Shown in pieces: positions 27,101 to 33,827 of a stretch of 56,620 nucleotides of DNA. The notes under the pieces are model-generated. The model was not told the DNA's origin. It made no database searches and saw only the letters and a list, made by a program, of their open reading frames with translations. The position numbers and the translations under genes are program-made. The stretch lies in the NCBI GenBank assembly GCA_902776365.1, contig CACYPU010000011.1, forward strand, positions 1-56,620, written 5' to 3'. How positions within the stretch are numbered: the first letter of the stretch is position 1; every line of letters begins with the position of its first letter. Source of the DNA: an uncultured Bacteroidota bacterium. Its GTDB lineage: Bacteria > Bacteroidota > Bacteroidia > Bacteroidales > P3.

Positions 27101-28242
27101 AGACGAGCAACCGTACACTGACACTACAGGCCAATCTTGAGCCGATACGAGACTTGAAGATAGTGGTCAATGCAACACAGAACTACACATCGCGAGATGA
27201 ATATTATTACAAGTATTTGACCGATCGCGGTTACGTTGACGGACCCCTTTCGGAGCGCATGATAGGAAGTTTCACTACCACAACATGGAGTTTCGCCACG
27301 GCATTCACCAATCCAGATGAACTTTTCGCCCAGTTCCTTGAGAACCGTTCCATTATCGCAGAGCGTTTGGCGGCAGCCAACCCTGATCCCTATAGCAATC
27401 AGATGGTGCTTGACACTATGAACGGACAGTATTATCCTGCGGGATACAGCGCCAACTCGCAGACCGTGTTGCTGACGGCCTTTTTGGCCACCTACCTCGG
27501 CAACGACCCCGCCACTCAGTCCTTCTCCCCATTCCTCCGTTTCCCGTTGCCCAACTGGAATATCAACTACAATGGTTTGAACAAGGTGCAGTTCCTCAAG
27601 AAGTGGTTCACCAACATCACCATTTCGCACCGCTATACCTCGACCTACAGCATCGGCAATTTCTATACCGATGCCACCATCTCGGGACTGGATGACTATG
27701 ATTATGGCAGGGAGACGCAGATAAATAGCATGGGCGACTATGTGCCGCCCGTAAGCATGGAGGGCGTGCAGATAACGGAACAGTTCAATCCGTTGGTCCG
27801 CATCTCGGTCAACATGGTCAATAGTTTCCAGTTCAACTTCTCGCTACAGAAGAATCGTACCTTGATGCTTTCGTTCTCGAACAACCAGTTGACTGAGACA
27901 ACCCGAAGTGGCTTCACTGTTGGCGCCGGCTATCGTTTCAAGGATATTGCATTCAATGTACGCTTTGCCGATAAGGTTCATAAACTGAAGAGTGACCTTG
28001 TAGTGCAGCTCAACTTGACGTATAATAGCAATATGACCAATATCAGGAAGATTAACCAAAACCTCAGTCAGATTTCGTCAGGCAGTTCGGTATGGATGGC
28101 CGAGTTGAGTGGTGAGTATGAATTGACGAAAAATCTCACACTGAAGGCTTTCTTCCAAACCAATATCAATACTCCCTATATATCCAATTCCTACCCCAAC
28201 TCCACCACAAAAGGTGGTTTGACAGTTAGATTCTCGTTTTAG
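21124..28242 (+). CDS. sprA: SprA/Sov, outer-membrane translocon of the type IX secretion system
   Basis: A 2372-residue giant beta-barrel protein through which T9SS cargo crosses the outer membrane; it is also required for gliding in motile Bacteroidota. A signal peptide at about 1-23 (LLLAMVCLHATAWGQ) begins with a TTG start preceded by AAGCAAGG. Recognisable SprA stretches include TFDFDENLQINLNAKIGDLI near residue 162, FEAADISFPLQTTLIKGSQQ near residue 210, GSVSYVDDFEGAESSINL near residue 785, VWINELRLSDYMNKGGWAA near residue 1480 and a final strand GGLTVRFSF. The length and the very Tyr/Asn/Ser-rich strands fit the 36-strand barrel of SprA. A charged Lys/Asn/Gln stretch near residue 1875 is likely a loop. 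The next gene starts directly after the stop. Confidence 0.95.
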   Translation: MKYAARYIILLLAMVCLHATAWGQTDSLDYTPMGGGYTPSSITTTVEYDAETGSYVKVTKLGDMVLGREYMTFDEYQDWKMGDLMQQYWNEKKEGTVLDNTEGGLLSKIPGFSQIMEKLDLLNGKPLIEITPSGSAELTFQVVNNYRDDPQRDASERSVTTFDFDENLQINLNAKIGDLISFDINQNTHATFDFENQLKLKYEGKEDDILQLFEAADISFPLQTTLIKGSQQLFGFHTKLKFGKLTVDAVLSEKETSTENLQVKGGASSHEFEIRADEYEDNRHYFISQYFYDNYNRAMSTLPVVNSNIKIIRIEVWRTNVGAAVTQNRNIVALTDLGEGVPSNVRVHGSGPQLPGNNANDLLQLVNPASIRSVNSVTSYMQGVGLTAGTDYEKVESARLLNSNEYTFNRELGFISLNQPLANDQVLAVAFQYQVVGDTTVYQVGELTTDGVNDPNTLIVKLLKGTTVDTHHPLWKLMMKNVYFLKSSQLSREGFRLNVLYESAEGGVGVGFFTEGPRQGVPLIELFGMDRMDASQSYYYADGVFDWFDSAAYKGGLIQASTGRIFFPYVEPFGKDLRTILGDDEMANRYCFDSLYTMTQALAQQYADRNRFYLEGYYTSTVSGEISLGYSVTQGSVTVTAGGMPLIENVDYTVDYTMGTVRIINESILSSGTPISVSSENNSFSMTTKRMLGLHLNYEIEPDFNIGATVMNLHEKPLTQKNNFGDEPTSNTIWGVDLNWRGEVPLVTKLIDMLPGIDTKAPSNLTLTAEFAHFIPGMSQTGMSEGSVSYVDDFEGAESSINLTTVNSWFLASTPQDWQRPMAMFPETAPGSGLAYGFNRAKLAWYRISNDFYNSGTRPSNITADDLSQPYARRIYEQEVFPNKDRVAGQPTYVYELNLAYYPEEKGPYNYDVAPTAFSAGITDSGTLVDPKSRWGGIMRKLDYTDFETQNIETIEFWLMDPFIENPNHTGGKLYINLGDVSEDILRDGRKAFENGLPTSALVVNVDTTIWGRVPTTQPIVNAFDNDAQSRMYQDIGYDGLGSTHGLTDEQAFFSDYLEAIAQRYGTASLAYQRAAEDPSGDDFRYFRSSYYDANDVKITARYKLYNNPEGNSPVDEDTDEEYMTSASAYPNVEDINKDNTLSEAENYYQYEIDLRPDRMVIGENHIVDIQEARNVQLANGETTTCRWYQFRIPIREPDQKVGNINGFQSIRFMRMFLNDFEEPVILRFATLDLLYSTWRKYSEDLMQPGDYVTGTTEETSFNISTVNIEENGSRQPVPYVLPPGIEREEWYSSGNSYTQLNEQSMSLDVDQLSSGDARAIYRSTSYDLRQYGHMKMFVHAEKKYATDQMNDDDLVLFVRLGTDYTSNYYEYEIPLKFTPWNTPSDDAYAIWPRENNVDIDLQRMTEIKTNRNRRIRQGESGYSPTLLYSEMVEGKKYTVLGTPNLGKVKVIMVGVRNPKKESLTDGNNMLPKSAIVWINELRLSDYMNKGGWAAMALARTNLADVGNLSLYGSYTTANFGNLEDPLIKEELMNTFTFQTTFDMELAKFLPEEWGLHIPFYLDYNREIGSPEYNPYNPDVLLSEDLSTFTTGEERDSVRHMTQRRKSTTNITLANVRKDRVGKESLKPHFYDIENFSFSYAYSGERSSDEETEHYSKDQHRGGFTYSYSLQPQPVKPFEKVKLFKGKTWKILKEFNFYYLPKSLSFSTEIYRDFEETMLRNKSAALVIIKPTYFKQFTWQRNYGLQYDLMRSFRIQYSANANARIEEPIGRIESSSASDSIWRSIARGGTMQNFQQSITANYDLPIGKLPYMDFLKVPLSYRTNFTYQGTTQALQSLGSVLQGSSTFQMSATANLQNLYNKIPLLKDANAPSSSNKNQSQNRNKNKQKLSPQDSLAMADSLRHAELMETLKQIGYFGLRLVTGVKDFSLQYNVTSGSRIPGYMGEPRFLGLDPSHAWTPGVGYILGYDMDVAEDLLRRDLLSSDSLFNQPHEQTSNRTLTLQANLEPIRDLKIVVNATQNYTSRDEYYYKYLTDRGYVDGPLSERMIGSFTTTTWSFATAFTNPDELFAQFLENRSIIAERLAAANPDPYSNQMVLDTMNGQYYPAGYSANSQTVLLTAFLATYLGNDPATQSFSPFLRFPLPNWNINYNGLNKVQFLKKWFTNITISHRYTSTYSIGNFYTDATISGLDDYDYGRETQINSMGDYVPPVSMEGVQITEQFNPLVRISVNMVNSFQFNFSLQKNRTLMLSFSNNQLTETTRSGFTVGAGYRFKDIAFNVRFADKVHKLKSDLVVQLNLTYNSNMTNIRKINQNLSQISSGSSVWMAELSGEYELTKNLTLKAFFQTNINTPYISNSYPNSTTKGGLTVRFSF

Positions 28243-29664
28243 ATGAAAAAAGATAGATTTAAAAATTTCGACGATGAAGTGCGCGAGCTGGTGCTCGACT
28301 TCGAGAACACTGTTCTTCGAGGCGAGAGCCAGTTCTTTGATGTCGACGAGTTGGAAATCATCATCGACTACTATTTTGAGGTGAATGACCCGAAACCTCT
28401 TGAACGTGCGGTGCAATATGCAGAACAACTCTATCCAAACAATACTTCCGTGCGTCTGCGCAGAGCACACTTGATGATTTCTCGTGAGGAATATAGGAAA
28501 GCCCTCTTTGTACTCAACAAGATGCGAGAAGAGGAGCCCGAAAATACGGATGTGGCCTATTCACTCGGTGTCGCCAATGGAGCCGTGGGCGAATCAAAAA
28601 AAGCCATTGCCTACTTCAAGGAAGCTGCCACCGACGGCTGGATGCTGGGCCGTATCTATGCCAACATGGCGGAGGAATACTACAAACTGAGAGAGTTCGA
28701 CGCTGCGCTGGATTATTATCGCAAGGCTATGGAGAGCGATTCGTGCGACGATTATGTCATCTACAACTACTATGATGTCTGCTTCGAGGCTGGTCGCGTC
28801 GAGGAGGCTGTCAACTACCTGAAGAATTTTGTGGGCGAGAATCCTTACAACAAGGAGGCTTGGTATTGCCTAGGCTGTGCCTATCGCGATATCGCTCTTT
28901 ATGAGAAGGCTGTCGATGCTTTTGAGTTTGCCATTGCCATCGATAAGGGCTATGTCGATGCTTATGTCGCCCTCTCACAGACACAAGATTTTCTGGGTCA
29001 CACTAGCGAGGCAGTGACCACCATGCTGCGGGTGCTTGACCATAGTGACGACCGTTCTAGAGTCTACCGCACCATAGGCTCCATCTATGCCCGTGAGGCC
29101 AACTACGATACTGCCGTGGCTTATTTTAGAAAAGCCATTGAAGAGAATCCCACCGATGCCGAGGCCTATGCCTCGATGGCGGTCTGCTATATCGAGACGG
29201 GCGATGTGACGACGGCAATCTCTCAAGTAGATAAGGCTCTGCATATTATGGAAATCCATCCCTCCGAGTTCTTCCCCGACGGCAATCCCGATGTGCTGTG
29301 CTCCGCAGGCATGGTGTACGATGCCATCGGAGACTTCGAGAAGGCTTCCGAATACTTCGAGCAGATGATTGTCACAGGTTACTATACCGAACCCCAATGT
29401 CAACTCTACACCCAGTTTCTTTTCAACCACAAAGTTTACGAGGTGATGGAACAGTTCGCTGAGGAGTCGCTCGAGGTCTACCCCCATAGTCCTTTCTATT
29501 GCACCTACCTCGCCGCCGCTTATTTCTATACCAACCGCTACAACCGTGCCCGCAAGATGCTGCCCGATGTGTCGCCGGCTTTGCTCGCCGAGATATGTCC
29601 TGATATCATCAGTCATCCTCTGCTGGGCCCCCTTGTCCCAACTGACAACAATACACAGATATGA
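28243..29664 (+). CDS. Cytoplasmic tetratricopeptide repeat protein
   Basis: A 473-residue protein made almost entirely of TPR helices, with the A-x3-Y/F-x8-P pattern repeated about ten times (for example GRIYANMAEEYYKLREFDAALDYYRKAMESD and EAWYCLGCAYRDIALYEKAVDAFEFAI, both read in parts). No signal peptide or membrane span is present; the start MKKDRFKNFDDEVREL is charged. TPR arrays are protein-binding scaffolds, and the partner is unknown. It begins at the base after the sprA stop and overlaps the DedA gene by ATGA, so it is translated with sprA. A role in T9SS assembly or in regulating SprA is possible but unproven. Confidence 0.9.
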   Translation: MKKDRFKNFDDEVRELVLDFENTVLRGESQFFDVDELEIIIDYYFEVNDPKPLERAVQYAEQLYPNNTSVRLRRAHLMISREEYRKALFVLNKMREEEPENTDVAYSLGVANGAVGESKKAIAYFKEAATDGWMLGRIYANMAEEYYKLREFDAALDYYRKAMESDSCDDYVIYNYYDVCFEAGRVEEAVNYLKNFVGENPYNKEAWYCLGCAYRDIALYEKAVDAFEFAIAIDKGYVDAYVALSQTQDFLGHTSEAVTTMLRVLDHSDDRSRVYRTIGSIYAREANYDTAVAYFRKAIEENPTDAEAYASMAVCYIETGDVTTAISQVDKALHIMEIHPSEFFPDGNPDVLCSAGMVYDAIGDFEKASEYFEQMIVTGYYTEPQCQLYTQFLFNHKVYEVMEQFAEESLEVYPHSPFYCTYLAAAYFYTNRYNRARKMLPDVSPALLAEICPDIISHPLLGPLVPTDNNTQI

Positions 29665-30428
29665 ATATGAAACGTTTTTTGCCGATAATGATGCTTTTGG
29701 CGATGCTTTTTGTCGCCAGTCCTGCTTATGCACAGGATTCCGTTACCCAAGCACAAGAACCTGTGGCTACGGCTGTCAGTGCCGATAGTTCCCATTCTGG
29801 CTGGGTGATGTGGCTTGTGGACCTCTACAAGAACCACATGAACTATTGGACCACAGGAGCCTTCATGGCCATTGAGAGTTCCTTTATTCCGTTTCCTTCC
29901 GAGGTGGTTGTTCCGCCGGCAGTCTTCTTCTCGCTCGAAGAAAAGAATGAAATAGACATGGTGTGGTGGATCATTATCTTGGTGGGTACATTGGGTGCCC
30001 TCATAGGTGCTTATATCAACTACTTCCTCTCCATGTGGCTAGGGCGCCCGATTATCTACAAGTTCGCTAACAGTAAGGTGGGACATCTACTGCGTCTCTC
30101 GCAGATGAAGGTGGAACGCGCTGAGCAGTATTTCAACGAGCATGGTGCCATGTCAACGCTCGTGGGCCGTTTTATTCCTGTTGTTCGACAACTCATTTCT
30201 ATCCCTGCAGGTCTATCGCGCATGAACCTGGGCTCTTTCACGCTGTTTACGACTATCGGTGCTTTTATTTGGAACTGCATTTTGGCTCTCCTCGGCTATC
30301 TTGCCCATCAAGTGGGGAATGAAGATATGATTAAAGAATATAGTGATGAAATCAGCATCGTTATCATTGCTCTTCTTGCCGTCGTCATACTCTTCTTCGT
30401 TATACGTTATTTCATAAAGAAGCGCTAA
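29661..30428 (+). CDS. DedA family membrane protein with N-terminal signal-like extension
   Basis: A 255-residue inner-membrane protein of the DedA/SNARE-associated family, now linked to lipid-carrier (undecaprenyl phosphate) flipping in some members. Conserved blocks are IPFPSEVVVPPAVFF near residue 75, GALIGAYINYFLSMWLGRP near residue 113 and VGRFIPVVRQLISIPAGLSRMN near residue 168, the last two carrying the family's Gly and Arg residues. Unusually, the protein starts with what looks like a signal peptide (MKRFLPIMMLLAMLFVASPAYAQ) and about 25 soluble residues before the DedA core. The start overlaps the upstream stop by ATGA. MNMKRF or MKRF are equivalent choices. Confidence 0.92.
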   Translation: MNMKRFLPIMMLLAMLFVASPAYAQDSVTQAQEPVATAVSADSSHSGWVMWLVDLYKNHMNYWTTGAFMAIESSFIPFPSEVVVPPAVFFSLEEKNEIDMVWWIIILVGTLGALIGAYINYFLSMWLGRPIIYKFANSKVGHLLRLSQMKVERAEQYFNEHGAMSTLVGRFIPVVRQLISIPAGLSRMNLGSFTLFTTIGAFIWNCILALLGYLAHQVGNEDMIKEYSDEISIVIIALLAVVILFFVIRYFIKKR

Positions 30429-30439
30429 TAAACACAGAA

Positions 30440-31633
30440 ATGAACCTTCGTTCGCAATTTCCAATCCTCAACACTCAGGTGCATGGTCATCCGCTGGTCT
30501 ACCTCGACAATGCGGCCACTACGCAGAAGCCGCTGCGTGTAATCGAGGCGCTAGACAGCTACTACCGCACCCTTAACAGCAATATACACCGCGGAGCCCA
30601 TCACCTCGCCGCTGAAGCCACTGAGCGTTATGAGGACGTGCGCCGTCAGGTGCAGTCTTTCATCAATGCTCGCCACAGTCACGAGATTGTCTTCACCCGC
30701 GGTACCACTGAGAGTATCAACCTCGTGGCATCCTCGTTCTCTAAGCGTTACTTTACCGGCGACGACGAAGTCATTGTTTCTGGCATGGAACATCACTCCG
30801 ACATCGTTCCTTGGCAACTCACTGGTGCCACGTTACGTCCCATTCCTTTCAGCGACGAGGGTGTCCTTGACCTTGAGGCCTACGAGCGACTTTTCTCCCC
30901 GAAGACCCGCATCGTAGCTGTCAATCATGTCTCCAACACACTCGGTACCGTCAATCCCGTGGTCGACATTGTCCGCATTGCCCATGCCCACGGTGTCCCT
31001 GTGCTCATCGATGGTGCGCAGTCGGTGTCACACCTCAAGGTTGACGTGCAGGCAATCGGATGCGATTTCTATTGCTTCTCGGGACATAAGATGTATGGAC
31101 CGATGGGCGTAGGCATCATGTATGGCCGTGAGGAACTCCTCAACGAACTGCCTCCTTATCAAGGTGGGGGAGAGATGATTGAGAATGTCACTTTCGAGCG
31201 CACCACCTACAACCAATTGCCCTTCAAGTTCGAGGCTGGCACACCTTCTGTGGGCGATGTTATTGGCCTTGGCGAGGCTGTCAATTTCATGCAGGAGGTG
31301 GGAGTTGACAACATCGCTGCCCATGAGGATGACCTGCTGCGTTTTGCCACCGATGGGCTTTCCCGTATTCCAGGAGCCCGCATCTTCGGCACCGCACCCC
31401 ACAAGACCACTGTGCTTTCCTTCCTCATCGGCGACGCCCATCCATACGACGTGGGAACCTTGCTCGACCAACTCGGTATCGCCGTCCGTACCGGTCACCA
31501 CTGCACCCAGCCCATCATGGATCGCTATGGCATCCCGGGCACCGTCCGCGCCTCTTTCGCCGTCTACAACACCCGCGAGGAGGTGGAGACCTTCCTCGCC
31601 GCCCTTGAACGAATAATGCCTATGTTGCAATAG
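30440..31633 (+). CDS. sufS: Cysteine desulfurase, SufS type
   Basis: PLP enzyme that moves sulfur from cysteine to the SUF scaffold for Fe-S cluster assembly. The 397 residues carry YLDNAATTQKP near residue 20, NSNIHRGAHHLAAEATE, FTRGTTESINLVA, the PLP lysine in CFSGHKMYGPMG (about residue 216) and the catalytic cysteine in RTGHHCTQPIMDRYG (about residue 356). The group II (SufS/CsdA) pattern is clear. No other suf gene adjoins it; sufBCD and sufE/U must lie elsewhere. It starts 11 bases after the DedA stop and may belong to the same transcript. Confidence 0.96.
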   Translation: MNLRSQFPILNTQVHGHPLVYLDNAATTQKPLRVIEALDSYYRTLNSNIHRGAHHLAAEATERYEDVRRQVQSFINARHSHEIVFTRGTTESINLVASSFSKRYFTGDDEVIVSGMEHHSDIVPWQLTGATLRPIPFSDEGVLDLEAYERLFSPKTRIVAVNHVSNTLGTVNPVVDIVRIAHAHGVPVLIDGAQSVSHLKVDVQAIGCDFYCFSGHKMYGPMGVGIMYGREELLNELPPYQGGGEMIENVTFERTTYNQLPFKFEAGTPSVGDVIGLGEAVNFMQEVGVDNIAAHEDDLLRFATDGLSRIPGARIFGTAPHKTTVLSFLIGDAHPYDVGTLLDQLGIAVRTGHHCTQPIMDRYGIPGTVRASFAVYNTREEVETFLAALERIMPMLQ

Positions 31634-31635
31634 TT

Positions 31636-33321
31636 ATGCTGACAAACTTACATATTGAAAACTATGCGTTAATCCGCGAAACTGATGTCTCTTTTGGACC
31701 GGGATTCGTGGCCATCACGGGCGAGACGGGCGCCGGCAAAAGCATCATGCTTGGAGCTCTCGGCCTGCTGCTGGGACAGCGTGCCGATACCGCCGTGCTG
31801 GCCGACAAAGGGCGCAAATGCGTCGTCGAAGCCCGCTTTGATATCTTGGGTTTAGGCCTGCAGCCTCTCTTTGAAGAGGCTGATGTCGACTACGACGACC
31901 TCCTCATCCTCCGCCGCGAAATCCTCCCTGCAGGTAAGAGCCGTGCATTCGCCAACGATACCCCCGTGCAACTGCCTTTCCTCAAGGCGTTGGCTCCGCG
32001 CATCATCGATATACATTCCCAGCACCAGACCCTCACTCTTGCCGACAGTCATTTTCGCCTCTCCCTCCTCGACACACTAAACACTAAACCCGTAACACTA
32101 AACACTTATCGAGACACTTATCAAGAATATACAGCCCTCAAGCGCGAGTTGGAGGAACTGACTTCCACCGAAGCCCGGAACCGTCGCGATGCCGACTACC
32201 TGCAGTTTCAGTACGACGAACTCGTCAATGCCCAGTTGGGCGTAGCCGTCGGCACCGCCGACGGGCAACCCGACGAGCAGACCCTCCTTGAGCAAGAATC
32301 GCAACTCCTGGCACATGCCGAAGCGGTACGCGATGGCCTTTCCGAGGCGGCGACACTGATGGACGACGAAGCGGGACAAGCCGTTCTGCCGCGTCTGCGC
32401 CAGGCCAAAACATCGCTGTCGCACATCGCCGCCTACCATCCCGACGCCGAGGTACTCCTGGCTCGCATCGACTCCTCCCTCATCGAACTTGACGACATCT
32501 GTGACGAGTTGCAGCATACTGCCGCCGGCGTGACCTACAGCCCCGAGCGGCAGCAGCAAGTCGACGAGCGTCTGGCTCTCCTTTACCGTCTCGAGAAGAA
32601 ACACGGTGTCGACAACCTCGCGGCGCTCATCGCCGTACGCGACGCACTTGATGCCCGCCTGCAGTCCATCTCTTCACTAGATGAGCGTATACAGAGCCTT
32701 ATGGAGCAGGTCGACAGTGCTTTCGCTAAACTGCAGACCGCTGCCGACGCCCTCACCGCCTCGCGCCGTAAGGCTGCCAAGTTGTTCTCCGACGGCATCC
32801 TGCCCACGCTGCACGACCTCGGCATGCCCGAAGCACGATTCAGTGTCGAGCTCACTCCCACCGCCACCTATGGCCCCTCAGGCCACGACTCCGCCGCATT
32901 CCTCTTTAATGCCAACCGCGGTGCTGAGTTGCGCGACATCGCCAAGGTGGCCTCTGGCGGCGAACTTTCGCGTCTCATGCTTGCCATCAAGAGCATGCTC
33001 ACCAGCCACTCGCTGCTGCCCACCATTATCTTCGACGAAATCGACACTGGTGTCAGCGGCGACATCAGTGTGGCCGTGGGTACCATAATGAAGCGCATGG
33101 CCGAAAATATGCAGGTCATCGCCATCACCCACCTGCCGCAGATAGCAGCCAAGGCAGCGCAGCATATGAAAGTCTACAAAGAGACCGAAGTTGACCATAC
33201 CGTCTCGCTTATCCGCCAGCTTACTCCCGACGAGCGCATCACCGAAGTCGCCACCATGCTCTCATCCGAGCCTCCGACCGCTGCCGCCCTCCAAACCGCC
33301 AAAGAACTGATGGGAAAATGA
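31636..33321 (+). CDS. recN: DNA repair protein RecN
   Basis: SMC-like ATPase of recombinational double-strand break repair. The 561 residues have the Walker A GETGAGKSIMLGALGLLLGQ at about residue 29, a coiled-coil middle (about 165-380), the ABC signature VASGGELSRLMLAIK near residue 437 and Walker B TIIFDEIDTGVSGDIS near residue 466. HSQHQTLTLADSHFR is the conserved head block near residue 130. Residues 147-158, between head and coiled coil, are encoded by a heptamer repeat (NTKPVTLNT). Going by remembered family lengths, the array replaces rather than lengthens this linker. The gene follows sufS by two bases and overlaps aroK by ATGA. Confidence 0.97.
   Translation: MLTNLHIENYALIRETDVSFGPGFVAITGETGAGKSIMLGALGLLLGQRADTAVLADKGRKCVVEARFDILGLGLQPLFEEADVDYDDLLILRREILPAGKSRAFANDTPVQLPFLKALAPRIIDIHSQHQTLTLADSHFRLSLLDTLNTKPVTLNTYRDTYQEYTALKRELEELTSTEARNRRDADYLQFQYDELVNAQLGVAVGTADGQPDEQTLLEQESQLLAHAEAVRDGLSEAATLMDDEAGQAVLPRLRQAKTSLSHIAAYHPDAEVLLARIDSSLIELDDICDELQHTAAGVTYSPERQQQVDERLALLYRLEKKHGVDNLAALIAVRDALDARLQSISSLDERIQSLMEQVDSAFAKLQTAADALTASRRKAAKLFSDGILPTLHDLGMPEARFSVELTPTATYGPSGHDSAAFLFNANRGAELRDIAKVASGGELSRLMLAIKSMLTSHSLLPTIIFDEIDTGVSGDISVAVGTIMKRMAENMQVIAITHLPQIAAKAAQHMKVYKETEVDHTVSLIRQLTPDERITEVATMLSSEPPTAAALQTAKELMGK
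32074..32108. repeat. Heptamer array inside recN
   Basis: Five 7-base units ACACTAA, ACACTAA, ACCCGTA, ACACTAA, ACACTTA in the recN coding sequence, encoding the TLNTKPVTLNTY linker. The array is AT-richer than the surrounding gene. Confidence 0.82.
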
Positions 33322-33827
33322 AGTACTACCTTGTCGGATACATGTATTGTGGCAAGACCACTTTCGGCCGAAAACTGGCAGAGGAGAAAGGGATGGATTT
33401 CCTCGACCTCGACCGCGCCTTCGAGGCTCGCTATCATTACACCGTGCCGCATTTCTTCAAGACTTTCGGCGAGGAGGCTTTCCGCAAGCTTGAGAACGGC
33501 ATGCTGCGCTCCACAGCCGACCTCGACAATGTCGTCGTCTCCTGCGGTGGTGGGACCCCCTGCCACTCGGACAACATGGATTTTATTCTCGCCCATGGCA
33601 CCGCCATCTACCTGAAGATGCCTGTCGATGCCCTCGTCGCCCGCGCTCTCCGTAGCCGCAACCCGCGCCCCAAGCTCCACGGTCTTCCCGAGGAGGATAT
33701 GCGCCGTCAGATAGCCGCCGGACTAAAAGAACGGGAGCCTTTCTATCTCAAGGCCCCCGTTATCTTGGATGGTTTGAATCCAAATATCAATATTCAAACG
33801 CACTCCCCCCAAGGAATTCCCTCATAA
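33318..33827 (+). CDS. aroK: Shikimate kinase
   Basis: Phosphorylates shikimate at O3 with ATP, step five of the shikimate pathway. The 169 residues begin with LVGYMYCGKTTFGRKLA, a P-loop of the form GxxxxGKT; the Tyr-Met-Tyr-Cys run inside it is less usual than the textbook GxxGSGKS. The shikimate-binding DLDRAFE follows at about residue 31, then FRKLENGML and VVSCGGGTPC (Walker B-like Gly triplet) near residue 76. RPKLHGLPEE and KEREPFY form the lid region. The last 13 codons overlap the 3' end of the convergent nucleoside kinase gene by 41 bases. It is coupled to recN by ATGA. Confidence 0.94.
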   Translation: MKYYLVGYMYCGKTTFGRKLAEEKGMDFLDLDRAFEARYHYTVPHFFKTFGEEAFRKLENGMLRSTADLDNVVVSCGGGTPCHSDNMDFILAHGTAIYLKMPVDALVARALRSRNPRPKLHGLPEEDMRRQIAAGLKEREPFYLKAPVILDGLNPNINIQTHSPQGIPS

